Source of the DNA: an uncultured Faecalibacterium sp. | Lineage (GTDB): Bacteria; Bacillota; Clostridia; Oscillospirales; Ruminococcaceae | Length of the DNA: 64,000 nt | Direction: 5' to 3' | Assembly (NCBI GenBank): GCA_934512105.1 | Contig: CAKSWQ010000007.1 | Location: 1 to 64,000 of the forward strand | Shown here: positions 53,394-61,772 of the stretch, piece by piece | Layout of the letters: the number at the start of each line of letters is the position of its first letter | Position numbering within the stretch: position 1 is the first letter of the stretch | Made by a program: the position numbers and the translations under genes | Notes under the pieces: model-generated | What the model was told of the DNA's origin: nothing | Database searches by the model: none | Seen by the model: the letters and a program-made list of their open reading frames with translations, nothing else

Positions 53394-54407
53394 TTAGTGA
53401 GCGTGCTCAACCAGATAGTTCAGCAGTTTCTGGCTGCGGGGACTCAGACTGCCGCCCAATGCTTCAGACGCGCGGTCAAAGACGGCCTGATTCTCCGGCT
53501 TAATGCGGGAGGACAGGTTGACAGACAGCTCACCAATCATCCGGCGTGCCAGCTGGCGCTGCTCGGGGTTCAGCTTCTTGGCCGCGATGCGGGTGAAGTC
53601 CTGCAGATATACGCTCAGTGTTGCGTCCAGCGCATCCCAGTAGCGCAGGAAGGCTTCTTCCGAAAATGCGCCGTAAAAACAGGAGGAATATTCGATCTTC
53701 TTCTCGCCATCACTGTGATCCATGATCACACTGCCATAACGCAAAGGGAAGTTCTTATCCTGACAGAAGTAGTCGATCAGAGGGGTTCGACCGGGCAGAT
53801 TCTCAGCATTGATCCGGAACTCAATACGGAAATTACACAGCTTGTACTCGCACAGAATATGACCGTCCACATCAATGCCGTGAGCCGTTTTATCAAAAGA
53901 AAACACCTTGACGCCTTCACGGATGGTGTGAGGGATTGGATGCAGCCCCTTCTTCTGTGCGAGCCGCAGCATGGACTGAACCACAGCGTCGCAGTAAGCG
54001 GAGTTGCTCTTAAAGCTGCTGCGCAGGATCACGCCTTTGCCAACGGGAATATCCCCAAAAGAAGAATCGGCATCTTCTTCATCACAGTTTTCTTCGTCAT
54101 CATTGTCCTCTTCGCCATCCTCCTCATCTTCTGCATCGTCATCGTCAAAATCGCCGACATCGTCCTCCTCATCGGAATTATCTTCCTCGCCGCCCATATC
54201 GGAGACGAGATCGCCCATGCTGGACATCAGCTCAATGAGGCGATTCAAAGCTGCGATCTTCTGGGCAGTCTCGGAATCCTTGTCATCAGGGCACTCGTTT
54301 TTTTCCGGGATCATGGAATCGGGGGTGAGCTCCGCATGAATGACCGGATCAGAGCAAGCAGCTTCGGTCGTCTGAGGATTCATCGTTTCATTTTTAGCAA
54401 TGCACAT
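53394..54407 (-). CDS. acidic first protein of the cluster, unassigned
   Basis: A 337-aa cytosolic protein. Residues about 72-113 are almost entirely Asp/Glu (blocks such as EEDNSDEEDDVGDFDDDDAED), likely disordered. A folded domain follows (AYCDAVVQSMLRLAQKKGLH, FRIEFRINAENLP, DYFCQDKNFPLRYGSVIMD) with a YbjN/secretion-chaperone-like feel, then a helical end (LNPEQRQLARRMIGELSVNL). I do not recognise the family. The ATG at 54407 follows AAAAGGAG. As first gene it might be the sensor, the substrate recruiter or the main target; the acidic stretch resembles histone-chaperone or Ubl-interacting tails only superficially. Confidence 0.55.
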   Translation of the reverse strand: MCIAKNETMNPQTTEAACSDPVIHAELTPDSMIPEKNECPDDKDSETAQKIAALNRLIELMSSMGDLVSDMGGEEDNSDEEDDVGDFDDDDAEDEEDGEEDNDDEENCDEEDADSSFGDIPVGKGVILRSSFKSNSAYCDAVVQSMLRLAQKKGLHPIPHTIREGVKVFSFDKTAHGIDVDGHILCEYKLCNFRIEFRINAENLPGRTPLIDYFCQDKNFPLRYGSVIMDHSDGEKKIEYSSCFYGAFSEEAFLRYWDALDATLSVYLQDFTRIAAKKLNPEQRQLARRMIGELSVNLSSRIKPENQAVFDRASEALGGSLSPRSQKLLNYLVEHAH

Positions 54408-54857
54408 AGTCTTTTCTCCTTTTTATGTCGCCTTAGGCTGTCAGGTTTGGGGTACGATGCCATTAAATCATGTTGGCGAGGGGGCATTTTTTAGGCAAAA
54501 ATTCGAAATTCGTAAAAAATTGCGTAAATACGTCTCTTATAGAAAATAAAACCTTGAGCGACCAAAAAAACTCAGAAAAAATATTTTTAAAATACATTTT
54601 TGCGTCCAAAGATTCTGCTGTATCTCGCTTTTTACGGCAAGTGTATTGAGAACGTCTGCCAACATAATGGCAACGGCAGAAAATTTTTCGGTGTGAAGGC
54701 TTTGATGCACCAAAGCCGGTCAGACGTTGACGGGCATTCATATGGGCATAAAAAGCCGGAACATACCAACCAGATGGTCGGTATGCTCCGGCAGAGTGCT
54801 GCTGTACAGCACATCATATAGCGTATGCAAAGGCAGTGAAGAATCTGCTGGACAGTT
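54408..54857. other. AT-rich non-coding region upstream of the ubiquitin-like cluster
   Basis: This 450-nt stretch is markedly AT-rich at 54480-54610 and should hold the main cluster promoter; TATAAG on the minus strand near 54535 is one candidate -10 without a good -35. A terminator-like hairpin lies at 54755-54792 (GCCGGA-x-CATACC with GGTATG-x-TCCGGC). I see no supported gene. Confidence 0.4.
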
Positions 54858-55553
54858 TTGGATGCTGATTTGATTGAGCGCAAGCGCAGTCGCATTACTG
54901 TGCCCAACAGCATCTTTGTAAAAGTTCCGACAGTGCAAAAATGTTCCCCTGCATGGAACGATTTTGTTCTGTCCGATGGAACAGAAATGATGCCTTCCAT
55001 GGAACAAAAGTGTTCCACTAACCAACGTAATAAGAATAACCTGAAAGCTAGCCACCTAACAAGAACAACAGACGCTCATTTGACCTTTGGCGAATATCAC
55101 AATGTCTTTCTGACGGAGAAAGAGTACAAGCAGCTTAATGTCGATTTCTCCGAGAACGGTCTGGCTGTGGAGCCTGTACTGATCCGCAAGAAGTTCCTCA
55201 AATGGCAGGATGCACACCCGGAGTTCCCTCGTATCGTGTTTCACGGTCTGCGTCATTCCAGTGCGACCTATCAGCTGATGATCTCCGGCGGCGATGTGAA
55301 AGCTGTTCAGGGAACTACTGGACACGCTACGGCAGATATGCTGGTGAACACCTACGCCCATATCCAGCAGTCCTCTCGTGTAGAGCTGGGCAAGAAGTTC
55401 GAAAGCGGCTTCTATGCCAAGCCCGACACCTCCAGCCCGCAGGCTGTGCCCGCCGCAGGCGAACCGACTATCTCTATGACCGCTCTGTTGGAACTTTTGA
55501 AGAATGCTGACCCCGAAGTAAAGGCGCAGCTCCGTCTGGCACTGCTGACCTGA
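54858..55553 (+). pseudogene. chimeric remnant: replication-protein fragment fused to tyrosine integrase C-terminus
   Basis: A 231-codon open frame built from unrelated parts. The middle (about 75-95, LTFGEYHNVFLTEKEYKQLN) resembles the end of phage/plasmid replisome-organiser proteins. From about residue 100 it becomes a tyrosine recombinase C-terminus: FHGLRHSSATYQLM (HxLRH), GHATADMLVNTYAH with the catalytic Tyr, and the tail shared with 39435-39660. The N-terminal arm-binding and core domains and the first catalytic Arg are missing, so it cannot be an active integrase. Confidence 0.65.
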
Positions 55554-57182
55554 TGCAAAATTTACCACACATTTCAAAGCAATTCCAGCCCATGCAGAGG
55601 ATTCCCACGAAAACGCCGACCGTGCAAAAACCGTGCATTGACCGTGCAGACCCCGAATTTTCGGGGTTACATAACAAAAAAGAACGCCAAATCTTACGAT
55701 TTGACGTTCAATATCTGGTGCACCTCGCGCACTCATATCCGAACTTTTCTCTGCTTTCACGGCTTCCCCGAAAGCGACCGTTTCCGTACCTTCCTTATAG
55801 TTAAAGGTAATGAGGACCTTATCATCGTAGAGATAGATGGCATTGATGAAGGTATCCACCAGTGCCTGCCGCTGCTCCGGCTGGGTCATATCCAGCTTGC
55901 GGAAGCGGAGCAGCCAGAACCGGACGAATTCTTCTTTCATCTTCGGCTTAGCCAGCCGTTCCTCTGCAATGCGGGCTTGCAGTTCTTTTCGCTGATCTTC
56001 CAGCGCTTCCAGCCGCTCCTTGGTGGAGCTGGTCAGAATGCCCATCTGGATGGCGTTCAGCATATTGGTGATGCCGACTTCCGTTTCCTTCAACTGCTTT
56101 TCGTAGATGGGCAGGTCTGTGCTTTCCTGATTTTGCAGTTCCATGACCTTGGCGATGATGGCATTCATGGAAGCGTCATCTTCCACCAGCTTCATAGTTT
56201 CGTTGACTACCAGATCTTCCAGCCACTGCTTCCGCACTGCCTTTTTATCGCAGGTCTTTTTCTTCTTGGCGGCAGCGCACTTGTAATAGGTGTACATCTT
56301 CCCGGTGTGGCTGACACCGCTTTCGCCGAACATCAGCGCTCCGCACTTACCGCAGTACAGCTTGGTGGTGAGCAGATAGCTTTCCTCTGCCTTATGACGG
56401 GCAGGGGCTTTTTTGTTTTTCGCCAGCTTTTCCTGCACCTTGTTGAACAAGTCCTCCGATACCAACGCCGGGATTGCATTGGGCTGTACCACATCCCGCA
56501 AACGCAATTCGCCGATGTACCGGCGATTACTCAGCATCCGCTGAATCGTATTGTAGGACATCTCCCCGCCCATTGAATTTTTGATGTTGTGTGCCTTTAA
56601 CCAATCCCGCAGGTCGGTCATAGTCGCACCGTCCGCATACTTCTGGAACGTCTGCTCCACATACGGAGCCAACAACGGGTCGGGCTGGTAATGCCGGGTC
56701 TCATCGATCATGTAGCCGAACGGAATCGTGCCACCATTATAAATGCCCTTGAGAGCGTTCTCGGTCATGCCGCGCACGACCTTTTCAGACAGGTCAGCCG
56801 AGTAATATTCGGCGTAGCCCTCCAGCACCGACTCCAGAATAATACCCTCCGGGCCAGCCGAAATGACTTCTGTTGCCGATACTAACTTCACACCATTGCG
56901 TTTCAGTTGGGTTTTGTACCGGGCACTATCGTAGCGGTTCCGAGCAAAACGATCCAGCTTCCAGACAATGATAACATCAAAGATGCCACGCTCACTGTCT
57001 TTTATCATTTGCTGGAACTGTGGGCGGTTATCGGTCTTGGCGGAGATGGCACGGTCAATGTAATGCTTCACCACCGTAAAGCCGTTCTTCTCCGCATAGG
57101 CGGTGCATTCCCGGATCTGACCTTCAATGGATTCTTCGCGCTGACTATCAGTAGAATAGCGGGCATAGATCACGGCGGTCAT
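55056..57182 (-). CDS. large serine recombinase, C-terminus running into antisense integrase sequence
   Basis: A 708-codon frame. Residues 1-150 are a resolvase/invertase catalytic domain (VIYARYSTDSQREESIEGQI with the nucleophilic Ser, then IIVWKLDRFARNRYDSA). A recombinase domain, a zinc ribbon (CGKCGALMFGES...YYKCAAAKKKKTC) and a coiled coil (LEALEDQRKELQARIAEERL) follow. The authentic protein appears to end near residue 490 (SSDMSARGAP, at 55717-55745); the remaining ~220 residues are the complement of the integrase remnant. The ATG at 57182 follows GGAGGTG. The catalytic part looks intact. It probably moved an element into this site. Confidence 0.8.
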   Translation of the reverse strand: MTAVIYARYSTDSQREESIEGQIRECTAYAEKNGFTVVKHYIDRAISAKTDNRPQFQQMIKDSERGIFDVIIVWKLDRFARNRYDSARYKTQLKRNGVKLVSATEVISAGPEGIILESVLEGYAEYYSADLSEKVVRGMTENALKGIYNGGTIPFGYMIDETRHYQPDPLLAPYVEQTFQKYADGATMTDLRDWLKAHNIKNSMGGEMSYNTIQRMLSNRRYIGELRLRDVVQPNAIPALVSEDLFNKVQEKLAKNKKAPARHKAEESYLLTTKLYCGKCGALMFGESGVSHTGKMYTYYKCAAAKKKKTCDKKAVRKQWLEDLVVNETMKLVEDDASMNAIIAKVMELQNQESTDLPIYEKQLKETEVGITNMLNAIQMGILTSSTKERLEALEDQRKELQARIAEERLAKPKMKEEFVRFWLLRFRKLDMTQPEQRQALVDTFINAIYLYDDKVLITFNYKEGTETVAFGEAVKAEKSSDMSARGAPDIERQIVRFGVLFCYVTPKIRGLHGQCTVFARSAFSWESSAWAGIALKCVVNFASGQQCQTELRLYFGVSILQKFQQSGHRDSRFACGGHSLRAGGVGLGIEAAFELLAQLYTRGLLDMGVGVHQHICRSVSSSSLNSFHIAAGDHQLIGRTGMTQTVKHDTRELRVCILPFEELLADQYRLHSQTVLGEIDIKLLVLFLRQKDIVIFAKGQMSVCCSC
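55328..55726 (+). repeat. 399-bp direct repeat, right copy
   Basis: This is the partner of 39435-39833 with no gaps. Here the homology ends in GGTGCACCTC at 55717-55726, where the left copy has the tRNA acceptor end GGCGCACCTC. The three 11-bp-spaced CCGTGCA repeats are conserved at 55620-55648. Confidence 0.85.
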
Positions 57183-57309
57183 GGCAGGCACCTCCATTTA
57201 TACATCATTGAACGGTGGAACGTTCATCTTAAACAATGTTTCGTATAATGGATATACCACATTTTTGGGCGGATTACAAGGCTTTTTCCAAATAAATCTG
57301 CACGCTTTC

Positions 57310-59037
57310 TCAGATCGTCCAGTTCTGGCTTGCCGACTGCAGATCCACCATGTGGGTGTACAGTCCCTTCCGGGCGTACAGCTCTGCCGGGCTGCCCTGC
57401 TCGGCCACGATGCCGCCCGACAGCACCACCACCTGATCCGCACCGGCTACGGTGCGCATCCTGTGGGCGATGATGAGGACGGTCTTGTTTTTTATGAGCC
57501 GGGATAGTGCCTCCTGAATGGCAGTTTCGTTTTCCACATCCAAGCTGGCGGTGGCCTCGTCCAGCAGGATGATAGGCGCATCCTTCAGAAAAGCACGGGC
57601 GATGGAAATGCGCTGACGCTCGCCGCCGGAAAGAGCGCAGCCATTCTCGCCGATGTTGGTGTTCCACTTGTCCGGCAGCTTTTCGGCAAATTCCTCGCAG
57701 TTTGCCAGCTTTGCCGCCGCCAGAACCTCCTCGTCGGTGGCCCCCTTGCGCCCCAGACGGATGTTTTCGAGGATCGTGTTGTCAAACAGGGTCACATCCT
57801 GAAAGACGATGGAATACAGGCTCATGAGCTTTTCCGGGTCGATTTGGGAAACCTCCATGCCGCCCACGGTGATGCTGCCCTTCTGGTAATCCCAGAACCG
57901 TGCTGCCAGCCGGGAAACAGTGGTCTTGCCGCCGCCGGAGGGGCCCACCAGTGCCGTGACCTCGCCCTGCTTTGCGGTAAAGGAAACATCCCGCAGAACC
58001 GTCTCGCCAGAGTTATAGGCAAAGCCCACATGGTCGAACACGATATCGCAGCCCTGATTGGTCAGCTGCTCGCTGCCGGTCTGCAGGGGAGCGTCCAGAA
58101 TCTCGTTCATCCGCCCCACATTGGTGCGCATGGCAATGACCGCCGCCAGATTCTGCAACGCGCCCTGCATGGGGTCGTACATCCGGGAGGCCGCCATCAG
58201 GAACAGAAACAGGGTCAGTACGTCGATGCTGCCCTGCACCAGCAGCACCGAACCGGTGAGCGCCACCGACGCAATGCCCAGCTTGAGCACCATGCTGGCG
58301 GAGGACACAAACAGCGCTGTTTCCAGCTCTGCCACAATGGACTGCTTTTCCACTGCCCGAATTTTGTCGGAAAGGCCGGACAGATACCGCTGCTCCGCAT
58401 TGCTGGCTTTCAGGTCCCGGAGGGTCTCGATGTACTCCTGAATGCCGTCCGCACAGGCCATTTTCGCCGCCATGGTCCTGGCCTGCACCTTATCCTGTAC
58501 CCGATAGCTGCCCACCACGATGGCAGCGGATACCGGAATGACCCACAGAGCCGCCAGTGCCATCCGCCACTCAAAGGCGAACAGGCTCAGGGCAATGAGC
58601 ACGGTAGAGATGAGGGAACCGAACAGACCGGGGATGAAGTGGGAGCAGTCCTTTTCCAGTACCTCGCAGTCCGCCATGATGGTGCTGGTCAGGTCGGCAA
58701 GATCCCGCTTGCCAAAGAAGGACAAGGGCAGCTTGCGCAGCCGCTCTGCAAGGGTCAGGCGGCGGGTGCCGCTCTCTTTATAGGTGGTAAAATAGGTGCC
58801 GTTGTACTGGAACCATGTGGTCAGCAAAATCAGCACAAAGCAGGCAACGCATCCCACCAGATAAAAGGTGCTTCTCCCGCTCGTAGAGCCTGCCAGCAGG
58901 TCTTTTACCAGAAGATACAGCAGCCCGGTGGGCAGCATAAACGCCATGTTCTGGAACGCACAGGCCAGAACGCCCTTTACAAGCCCCTTTGCGCCCTCCG
59001 GGGAGCTGGCTGTGGCGTGTTGAATTTTTTCGATCAT
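57310..59037 (-). CDS. ABC exporter half-transporter, permease-ATPase (second of a pair)
   Basis: A 575-aa membrane protein with six transmembrane helices (to about 310) and an ABC ATPase: Walker A GPSGGGKTT, Q-loop FQDVTLFDNT, signature LSGGERQRISIARAF and Walker B IILLDEATASLD, followed by the switch His in IIAHRM. The ATG at 59037 follows AAAGGAGGGGTAAGGA and is three bases after the previous stop. It forms a heterodimer with the protein at 59041. Layout with an AraC regulator and lipoprotein recalls siderophore-related YbtP/YbtQ or drug exporters; the substrate is unknown. Confidence 0.9.
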   Translation of the reverse strand: MIEKIQHATASSPEGAKGLVKGVLACAFQNMAFMLPTGLLYLLVKDLLAGSTSGRSTFYLVGCVACFVLILLTTWFQYNGTYFTTYKESGTRRLTLAERLRKLPLSFFGKRDLADLTSTIMADCEVLEKDCSHFIPGLFGSLISTVLIALSLFAFEWRMALAALWVIPVSAAIVVGSYRVQDKVQARTMAAKMACADGIQEYIETLRDLKASNAEQRYLSGLSDKIRAVEKQSIVAELETALFVSSASMVLKLGIASVALTGSVLLVQGSIDVLTLFLFLMAASRMYDPMQGALQNLAAVIAMRTNVGRMNEILDAPLQTGSEQLTNQGCDIVFDHVGFAYNSGETVLRDVSFTAKQGEVTALVGPSGGGKTTVSRLAARFWDYQKGSITVGGMEVSQIDPEKLMSLYSIVFQDVTLFDNTILENIRLGRKGATDEEVLAAAKLANCEEFAEKLPDKWNTNIGENGCALSGGERQRISIARAFLKDAPIILLDEATASLDVENETAIQEALSRLIKNKTVLIIAHRMRTVAGADQVVVLSGGIVAEQGSPAELYARKGLYTHMVDLQSASQNWTI

Positions 59038-59040
59038 TCC

Positions 59041-60810
59041 TTACCCCTCCTTTGCGACCTTCCACTGCACCGAGGCCTGATACTCCTGCCACATCCGGGC
59101 AAACAGACCGTTCTGCGCACACAGTTCGTCCTTTGTGCCGGATTCTGCAATTTGCCCATCCTGCACCACATAGATGCAGTCGGCGTTGGCTATGGTAGAC
59201 AGGCGGTGTGCGATCATCAGCACCGTTTTGCCCTTGGCAAGCTGGGCAAAGGCCGCCTGTACTTTTGCTTCATTGTCCGGGTCGGCAAAGGCGGTGGCCT
59301 CGTCCAGAATCAGGATGGGCGCCTTTTTCAGCATGGCACGGGCAATGGCAATGCGCTGCTGCTCGCCGCCGGAAAGATACACGCCCTTGGTGCCGATGAC
59401 CGTGTGGATGCCCGCCGGGAACTTCTCCACGATATCCATGCACTGTGCAGCTTTCAGTGCTGCCAGCACCTCGGCTTCGGCGGCCTGCGGCCTACCCAGA
59501 CGGACGTTGTCCAGAATGCTGCCCTTGAGCAGGCGGCTGTTCTGGAACACAAAGGAAATGGTGTCCATCAGCTCTTCCTTGGGGATATCCCGCACATCCG
59601 CTCCGCCCACCCGGACGCTGCCACTCTGCACATCAAAGAACCGGCAGACAAGGTTTGCCAGCGTGGATTTTCCGCCGCCGGAAGGGCCTACAAAAGCCAC
59701 AGTCCGTCCCGGCTGAATCTCCAGCGAAACGCCCTTGATGACCTCGGTTTTTCCGTCATAGCTGAAATGCACATCCTGCAACGTGACAGAGGAATCCTTC
59801 GGGTGCTGCGGAACAGCCTGCACCTGCATAGGCGCCGCCTCCAGCACCGAGTCGATGCGTGCCAGCGCATCCGCTACCACCATCTTGCTCTCGCTCATAT
59901 ACATCATACGGGTCAGAGTCAGGGAGATCACCGGCGTGATGATGATATAGAACAGCAGGTTCAGCAGAAATTCCGGGGTGACGCCGTGGGTCGTGAACAG
60001 CAACCCGCCCGCGATCAGAAAGGCGAACACGCCGTTGACGGCGGCGGTATAGAACATCATGGGCAGGCGCAGGTCTTTGGTGTAGGAGATGACCCATTTT
60101 TCATACTCATCAATGGTCGTCTTGAACTTTTTGAAGGAAAATACCGACTGCCCGAAGGTCTTGACCACCGGGATGCCCCGGACGTATTCCACTGCCTCGT
60201 TGGACATAGCCTCCAAGGCGTTGCCGTACTGCCGCATTTTTTCAGCCATCCGCTTGCCGGTCATGGTCGCCATGATGAGGAAAGCCAGCACCACCGGCGC
60301 AAGGCTCAGCAGACCCAACCGCCAGTCGAACGCCAGCAGCAAAACCAGCAGCCCCACCGGGGTGGCGATGGCGTTGTACTGGTCGGGCAGCTGGTGGGCC
60401 AGATAGGTCTCGGCTGCTCCGGTGCTCTCGTGGATGATCTTGCGCAGCTTGCCGCTGCCGAAAGTCTCGGCAAAGCCCAGCGGCAGCACCGCCAGATGCT
60501 CCGACACCGCCAGCCGCAGATTGGTCGCCACCCGGAACGCCGACAGGTGGGAGCACATCAGCGCTGCAATGTAAATAAGGTAAGACAGCACTGCAAACAA
60601 CACTGCCATCCAGCCGTAATGGGGGATGTTCACCGCCTGCGCATAGTTTGGCGCTGCGTTCAGCACATCCCGCAGGATCTTCCAGATGTACACAAAAGGC
60701 ACCAGTGCCACCAGCGCACTGACCGCAGACAGCACCCACGAGGCATAAGTGAAATATCGGTAGTTTCCGGCGTAACCCATCAGCCGGGAAAGATCGGACT
60801 GTTTTTTCAC
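59041..60810 (-). CDS. ABC exporter half-transporter, permease-ATPase (first of a pair)
   Basis: A 589-aa membrane protein: six transmembrane helices in the first 300 residues and an ABC ATPase with Walker A GPSGGGKST, FVFQNSRLLKGS, signature LSGGEQQRIAIARAM and Walker B ILILDEATAFADP, where the usual SALD is replaced by AFADP. The start is GTG at 60810 with AAGGAGG eight bases upstream; the open frame extends to 60873 through the terminator. It is co-transcribed with the second half-transporter. Confidence 0.9.
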   Translation of the reverse strand: MKKQSDLSRLMGYAGNYRYFTYASWVLSAVSALVALVPFVYIWKILRDVLNAAPNYAQAVNIPHYGWMAVLFAVLSYLIYIAALMCSHLSAFRVATNLRLAVSEHLAVLPLGFAETFGSGKLRKIIHESTGAAETYLAHQLPDQYNAIATPVGLLVLLLAFDWRLGLLSLAPVVLAFLIMATMTGKRMAEKMRQYGNALEAMSNEAVEYVRGIPVVKTFGQSVFSFKKFKTTIDEYEKWVISYTKDLRLPMMFYTAAVNGVFAFLIAGGLLFTTHGVTPEFLLNLLFYIIITPVISLTLTRMMYMSESKMVVADALARIDSVLEAAPMQVQAVPQHPKDSSVTLQDVHFSYDGKTEVIKGVSLEIQPGRTVAFVGPSGGGKSTLANLVCRFFDVQSGSVRVGGADVRDIPKEELMDTISFVFQNSRLLKGSILDNVRLGRPQAAEAEVLAALKAAQCMDIVEKFPAGIHTVIGTKGVYLSGGEQQRIAIARAMLKKAPILILDEATAFADPDNEAKVQAAFAQLAKGKTVLMIAHRLSTIANADCIYVVQDGQIAESGTKDELCAQNGLFARMWQEYQASVQWKVAKEG

Positions 60811-60840
60811 GAAAGAACCTCCTTCAAAAAATTTTATGCA

Positions 60841-60874
60841 AAAATGTGCCGTGGCGTTTTTGCTCCACAGCACA
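60841..60874 (-). terminator. terminator between the lipoprotein and ABC exporter genes
   Basis: TGTGCCGTGG (60845-60854) pairs with CCACAGCACA (60865-60874) with one wobble; on the minus strand TTTTTGC follows. Confidence 0.7.
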
Positions 60875-60883
60875 TTCTGCGTA

Positions 60884-61663
60884 TTAACCTGCTAGATTTT
60901 CAGTACAGAACAGCTCAATGCAGTTGTCGATCATAGTCTGGTCGCAATCCGTAGAAATGCCAGATGCCAGCCAGTAAGCATAATCGCCTGCATCATACTG
61001 ACTCAGAGCATCTGCATCCGAACCATAGCGAAACTCAATGTGGTAGGTTTCCGCACTGGTGTCCGGCGCGAGGAAAAAGTAGGTAAACTCGCCGGAATCG
61101 GCATCATCACTTTCAAACTCATACAGTCCACGCACAGGCTCCATGCCAATGTAGTGATAGGTATGGCTGAACAGCTCGTTTCCGTCCTTATCTGCGCCGG
61201 AGATAGTGGATGTTTTGCCGTCAAAGGTCAGGGTCTCAAGGTCATTGGTAAAGCCGCAGAAGTAGGCACCGCCGCCGTTTGCATAGGCCTTGACGGCATC
61301 CTCGCCATAGACATCGCCCGTAACCATTGAAGAGAGCTTTTCAAAGGCAGCTTCCGCATTTTCCTCTCCCACAAGGGCGGTACAGTCGTCCAGCCATGTC
61401 TGCTGATATTCGTCTGCCAAAATTACCGGCCACAGCTCCTGATAGCTGCCTGTCAAGTCATTCAGCAACTGTGCAGCGGCAGCTGCATTTTCATCCGCCG
61501 CTGCGGATGTCGTTTCGGAAGCAACAGAGCTTGTAGTGCTCTCTGCCGCAGTGCTTGCAGCAGAAGACACCGGGGATGCCGCCGTGCTGCCGCAGCCGGC
61601 CAGCAGAGAAACAGACAGAGCCAGTACGGTCACCGTACCCAGAACTTTTTTCATCATACGCAT
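60884..61663 (-). CDS. lipoprotein of unknown function
   Basis: A 259-aa lipoprotein. The signal peptide MRMMKKVLGTVTVLALSVSLL ends in LLAGC with lipidation at about C23; a long Ser/Ala/Thr-rich linker precedes the folded part. Visible strands include TLTFDGKTSTISGADKDGNELF and YEFESDDADSGEFTYFFLAP, suggesting a calycin-like or ZinT/YodA-like beta fold (YHIEFRYGSDADAL near the end). If ZinT-like it would bind zinc, which would fit a metal-related ABC neighbourhood, but that is tentative. The ATG at 61663 follows GGAGGGG. Confidence 0.65.
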   Translation of the reverse strand: MRMMKKVLGTVTVLALSVSLLAGCGSTAASPVSSAASTAAESTTSSVASETTSAAADENAAAAAQLLNDLTGSYQELWPVILADEYQQTWLDDCTALVGEENAEAAFEKLSSMVTGDVYGEDAVKAYANGGGAYFCGFTNDLETLTFDGKTSTISGADKDGNELFSHTYHYIGMEPVRGLYEFESDDADSGEFTYFFLAPDTSAETYHIEFRYGSDADALSQYDAGDYAYWLASGISTDCDQTMIDNCIELFCTENLAG

Positions 61664-61772
61664 GGAAAAATCCCCTCCAGAAAAATCGTTCAATTTTGCA
61701 ATTAGCCTTAGCTAACCACAAACAGATTTTACTGGAACAGGCCGCTTTTTACAAGAACCAAACAGACAGAAT

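Noticed and set aside
54463..54741. Minus-strand frame of 92 codons upstream of the Ubl cluster
   Set aside because: Lys/Phe-rich AT-driven frame with no ribosome site or recognisable domain; it lies in the presumed promoter region.
57844..60936. Plus-strand open frame of 1030 codons opposite the ABC exporter pair
   Set aside because: The minus strand has complete ABC motifs; the plus frame is His/Gln/Gly-rich low-similarity sequence without ribosome site, a typical antisense artefact of GC-rich third positions.
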